A stretch of 64,000 nt of DNA, taken from assembly GCF_000422485.1 (NCBI RefSeq), contig NZ_KE383848.1, positions 320,053 to 384,052 of the forward strand. The letters run 5' to 3'. This document shows positions 62,782 through 64,000 of this stretch, one piece after another. Position 1 is the first letter of the stretch; each line of letters opens with the position of its first letter. The stretch comes from Paenibacillus pasadenensis DSM 19293. Its GTDB lineage: Bacteria > Bacillota > Bacilli > Paenibacillales > Paenibacillaceae. A program made the position numbers and the translations under genes. The notes beneath the pieces are model-generated. The model had not been told where the DNA came from, did no database searches, and saw only the letters and a list, made by a program, of their open reading frames with translations.

Positions 62782-62941
62782 GCGGAGAGGCCGACGGGCG
62801 TAAAGCAGGCGAGGAGTCGAGCGGAATATCGGAGGAGAGGGAGCTGGGGAGAGGCGGGCGGGCAGGCACATGCCCGCCCGCCGCGTCATATCCTAGGGAA
62901 AGACGCCGGGCATGCAGACCCGCCTCATGGGAGGATTTCCA

Positions 62942-63835
62942 ATGATCATTCCGAATTTTCCGAACGACCTGCTCGAGGAGCATCTGCGCTGGCACCATGC
63001 CAACCATGTCAGCGACAACGACAATCCCCCGATCGGCTGGGGCGACCGCTTCCTGAACTTCCACCGCCAGTACATCCGCAAGGTGCTGAGCTGGTATCAA
63101 TCCCAGGGCTACGACATGAGCCTCGTCCAGCCTTGGACGTCCGTGCCGCAAGGCATCCGCATGAGCCGTTGCTACGACCAGAACGCGGAACGCAGAATTC
63201 TGCAGCAGCCGCAATCGTTCGCGACGGCCGACGATCTGGGCCGCTTCATCGAGCGGCTCCATGCCTGCATGCACGACGCCGGCTCCGACGTGCTGAACGA
63301 GCCGCTGCTGCAGGATCTCGACACCGCTCCCCGCTCGACGTATTTCTACAACATCCATGGCATGATCGACAACTGGTACTCCAATTGGGAAAGGCTCCAG
63401 GGCGGCGGCCAGACGCAGCCGCCCTGGGGCGGGGGCGGGGGAGCGCCGTTTCCGGGAGGCGCCCCCGGTGGCTTTCCGGGCGGATTTCCCGGAGGCTTTC
63501 CCGGCATCGGCCCGTTCGGCGGCCGGCCTGGGCTGTCCGGCTTCGGCGGTCCTGTGCCGGGGCAGGGAGCGGCGTTCCCGCTCCCTGCCGGCGCCGGCGG
63601 AGCGGCCGCTGCGGCCGCCGGCCCGAGCGGCAGCGTGAACGCCGTGCCGGAGAAGCCGGCCGGCGGCCGCTCGCGCAAGGCGGCGGCGGGCGGCGCGCGC
63701 AAGGCCGCGAAGGGCGGCGCTCGGCGGCCGGCGCGGGGCTCCGCCCGCAAGGCGGCGCCGGGCTCGGCGCGCAAATCCGCGCGCGCCGGGCGCTCCGGCG
63801 CGCTGAAGCCGAAGCGCCGCGGCCGCCGGCGTTGA
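62942..63835 (+). CDS. Tyrosinase-like di-copper domain with Gly/Pro linker and histone-H1-like tail
   Basis: The 297-residue protein has three parts. Residues 1-152 resemble a short tyrosinase/hemocyanin core: a His cluster (14, 18, 19, 22), FLNFHRQYIRKVLSW (His41, like the CuA HRxY motif), RLHACMHD (His107, His111, like CuB HxxxH) and YNIHGMIDNWYSNWE (His139). Residues about 155-230 are Gly/Pro/Phe-rich with GGFPGGFPGGFPG. Residues about 240-297 are Lys/Arg/Ala-rich (KAAAGGARKAAKGGARRPAR), like histone H1 or bacterial HctB tails. Start at ATG 62942 follows GGGAGG. No signal peptide. Copper binding and DNA or RNA binding by the tail are inference. Confidence 0.7.
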   Translation: MIIPNFPNDLLEEHLRWHHANHVSDNDNPPIGWGDRFLNFHRQYIRKVLSWYQSQGYDMSLVQPWTSVPQGIRMSRCYDQNAERRILQQPQSFATADDLGRFIERLHACMHDAGSDVLNEPLLQDLDTAPRSTYFYNIHGMIDNWYSNWERLQGGGQTQPPWGGGGGAPFPGGAPGGFPGGFPGGFPGIGPFGGRPGLSGFGGPVPGQGAAFPLPAGAGGAAAAAAGPSGSVNAVPEKPAGGRSRKAAAGGARKAAKGGARRPARGSARKAAPGSARKSARAGRSGALKPKRRGRRR

Positions 63836-63937
63836 GGGAGAGGTGCCGGCGGCGGCCGTCGCTGCGCGCGGTGCTGCGGCCGCCGCGCCGCGTGCAGCGG
63901 GCTGGCGTGCCGCGCCGGTTCGGCGCCAATGCGGCAG

Positions 63938-63993
63938 AAGCCAAACGGAAGGAAGGCGAGCTTGCTCGTCTTTCGTTCCGTTTGGCTTCTTTA
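63938..63993 (+). terminator. Terminator after the tyrosinase-like gene
   Basis: AAGCCAAACGGAA (63938-63950) pairs with TTCCGTTTGGCTT (63976-63988), with an inner CGAG/CTCG stem; CTTTAT follows. Confidence 0.75.
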
Positions 63994-64000
63994 TGTTGCG

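Overview
The window looks like a chromosomal segment of a high-GC, endospore-forming Bacillota of the Paenibacillus type (Paenibacillaceae). The reasons are the Firmicutes gene order hpf-secA-prfB-YitT family, a second block ftsE-ftsX-LytM factor-ctpA-minJ-like PDZ protein, strong AAGGAGG-type ribosome binding sites, sigma-A promoters, U-tract terminators, and Gram-positive cell-wall genes (VanW, VanY, PrsA-like foldase, DUF4179 anti-sigma). No prophage, transposase, rRNA operon or cas gene was seen.

Layout. 1-484 is the start of a glycosyltransferase that runs off the left edge. 796-7130 is housekeeping: cold-shock protein, hibernation factor, SecA, release factor 2 with its programmed +1 frameshift, and a YitT/YvjA membrane protein. 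7343-10086 is a tightly overlapping four-gene operon (GT-C transferase, polyprenol-phosphate GT2, DUF2304, SMR-like flippase) that looks like a complete lipid-linked glycan-modification system. 10333-18587 is a complete arginine cluster, argC-J-B-D-F-G-H, behind an A/T-rich dyad that may be an ArgR site. 19125-26675 has a TraX-like protein, a MHYT-PAS-GGDEF-EAL cyclic-di-GMP protein, a VanW/G5 wall protein and a two-component pair. 27256-30491 is a three-gene ABC exporter. 30571-32586 is an ArsR-controlled operon with its operator inside the promoter spacer. 32651-34228 is a Rieske-FAD oxidoreductase. 34412-34647 is a type I toxin with antisense RNA. 34805-36752 is an ECF sigma/anti-sigma pair. 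37038-43821 is the division and wall-remodelling block (ftsE, ftsX, LytM factor, ctpA, minJ-like), interrupted by a MntA-HepT toxin-antitoxin pair. 44176-57738 holds a CLC transporter, foldase, hydrolase, VanY carboxypeptidase, redox enzymes, GNAT, aldose epimerase, HD-GYP protein, histidine kinase and UspA. A tRNA-Thr(CGU) follows, then a RavA/ViaA-like AAA-VWA pair, a YfcE-type phosphodiesterase, and a tyrosinase-like protein with a histone-H1-like tail.

The most unusual non-coding signal is a set of tandem hairpin arrays next to gene 3' ends (26769-27043, 45598-45835, 45869-46201, and a degenerate one at about 50793-50929). Periods are 51-52 bp. In the first three every unit is an 11-nt arm, a 5-nt A- or T-rich loop and an 11-nt arm, followed by a 24-25 nt linker. 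Two unrelated sequence families share this geometry. The arrays create long spurious open frames on both strands and are not CRISPR.

The conserved hpf-secA-prfB-yvjA and ftsEX-ctp-minJ blocks are close together in Bacillus subtilis (recalled gene order). Here about 30 kb of metabolic and regulatory genes lies between them.
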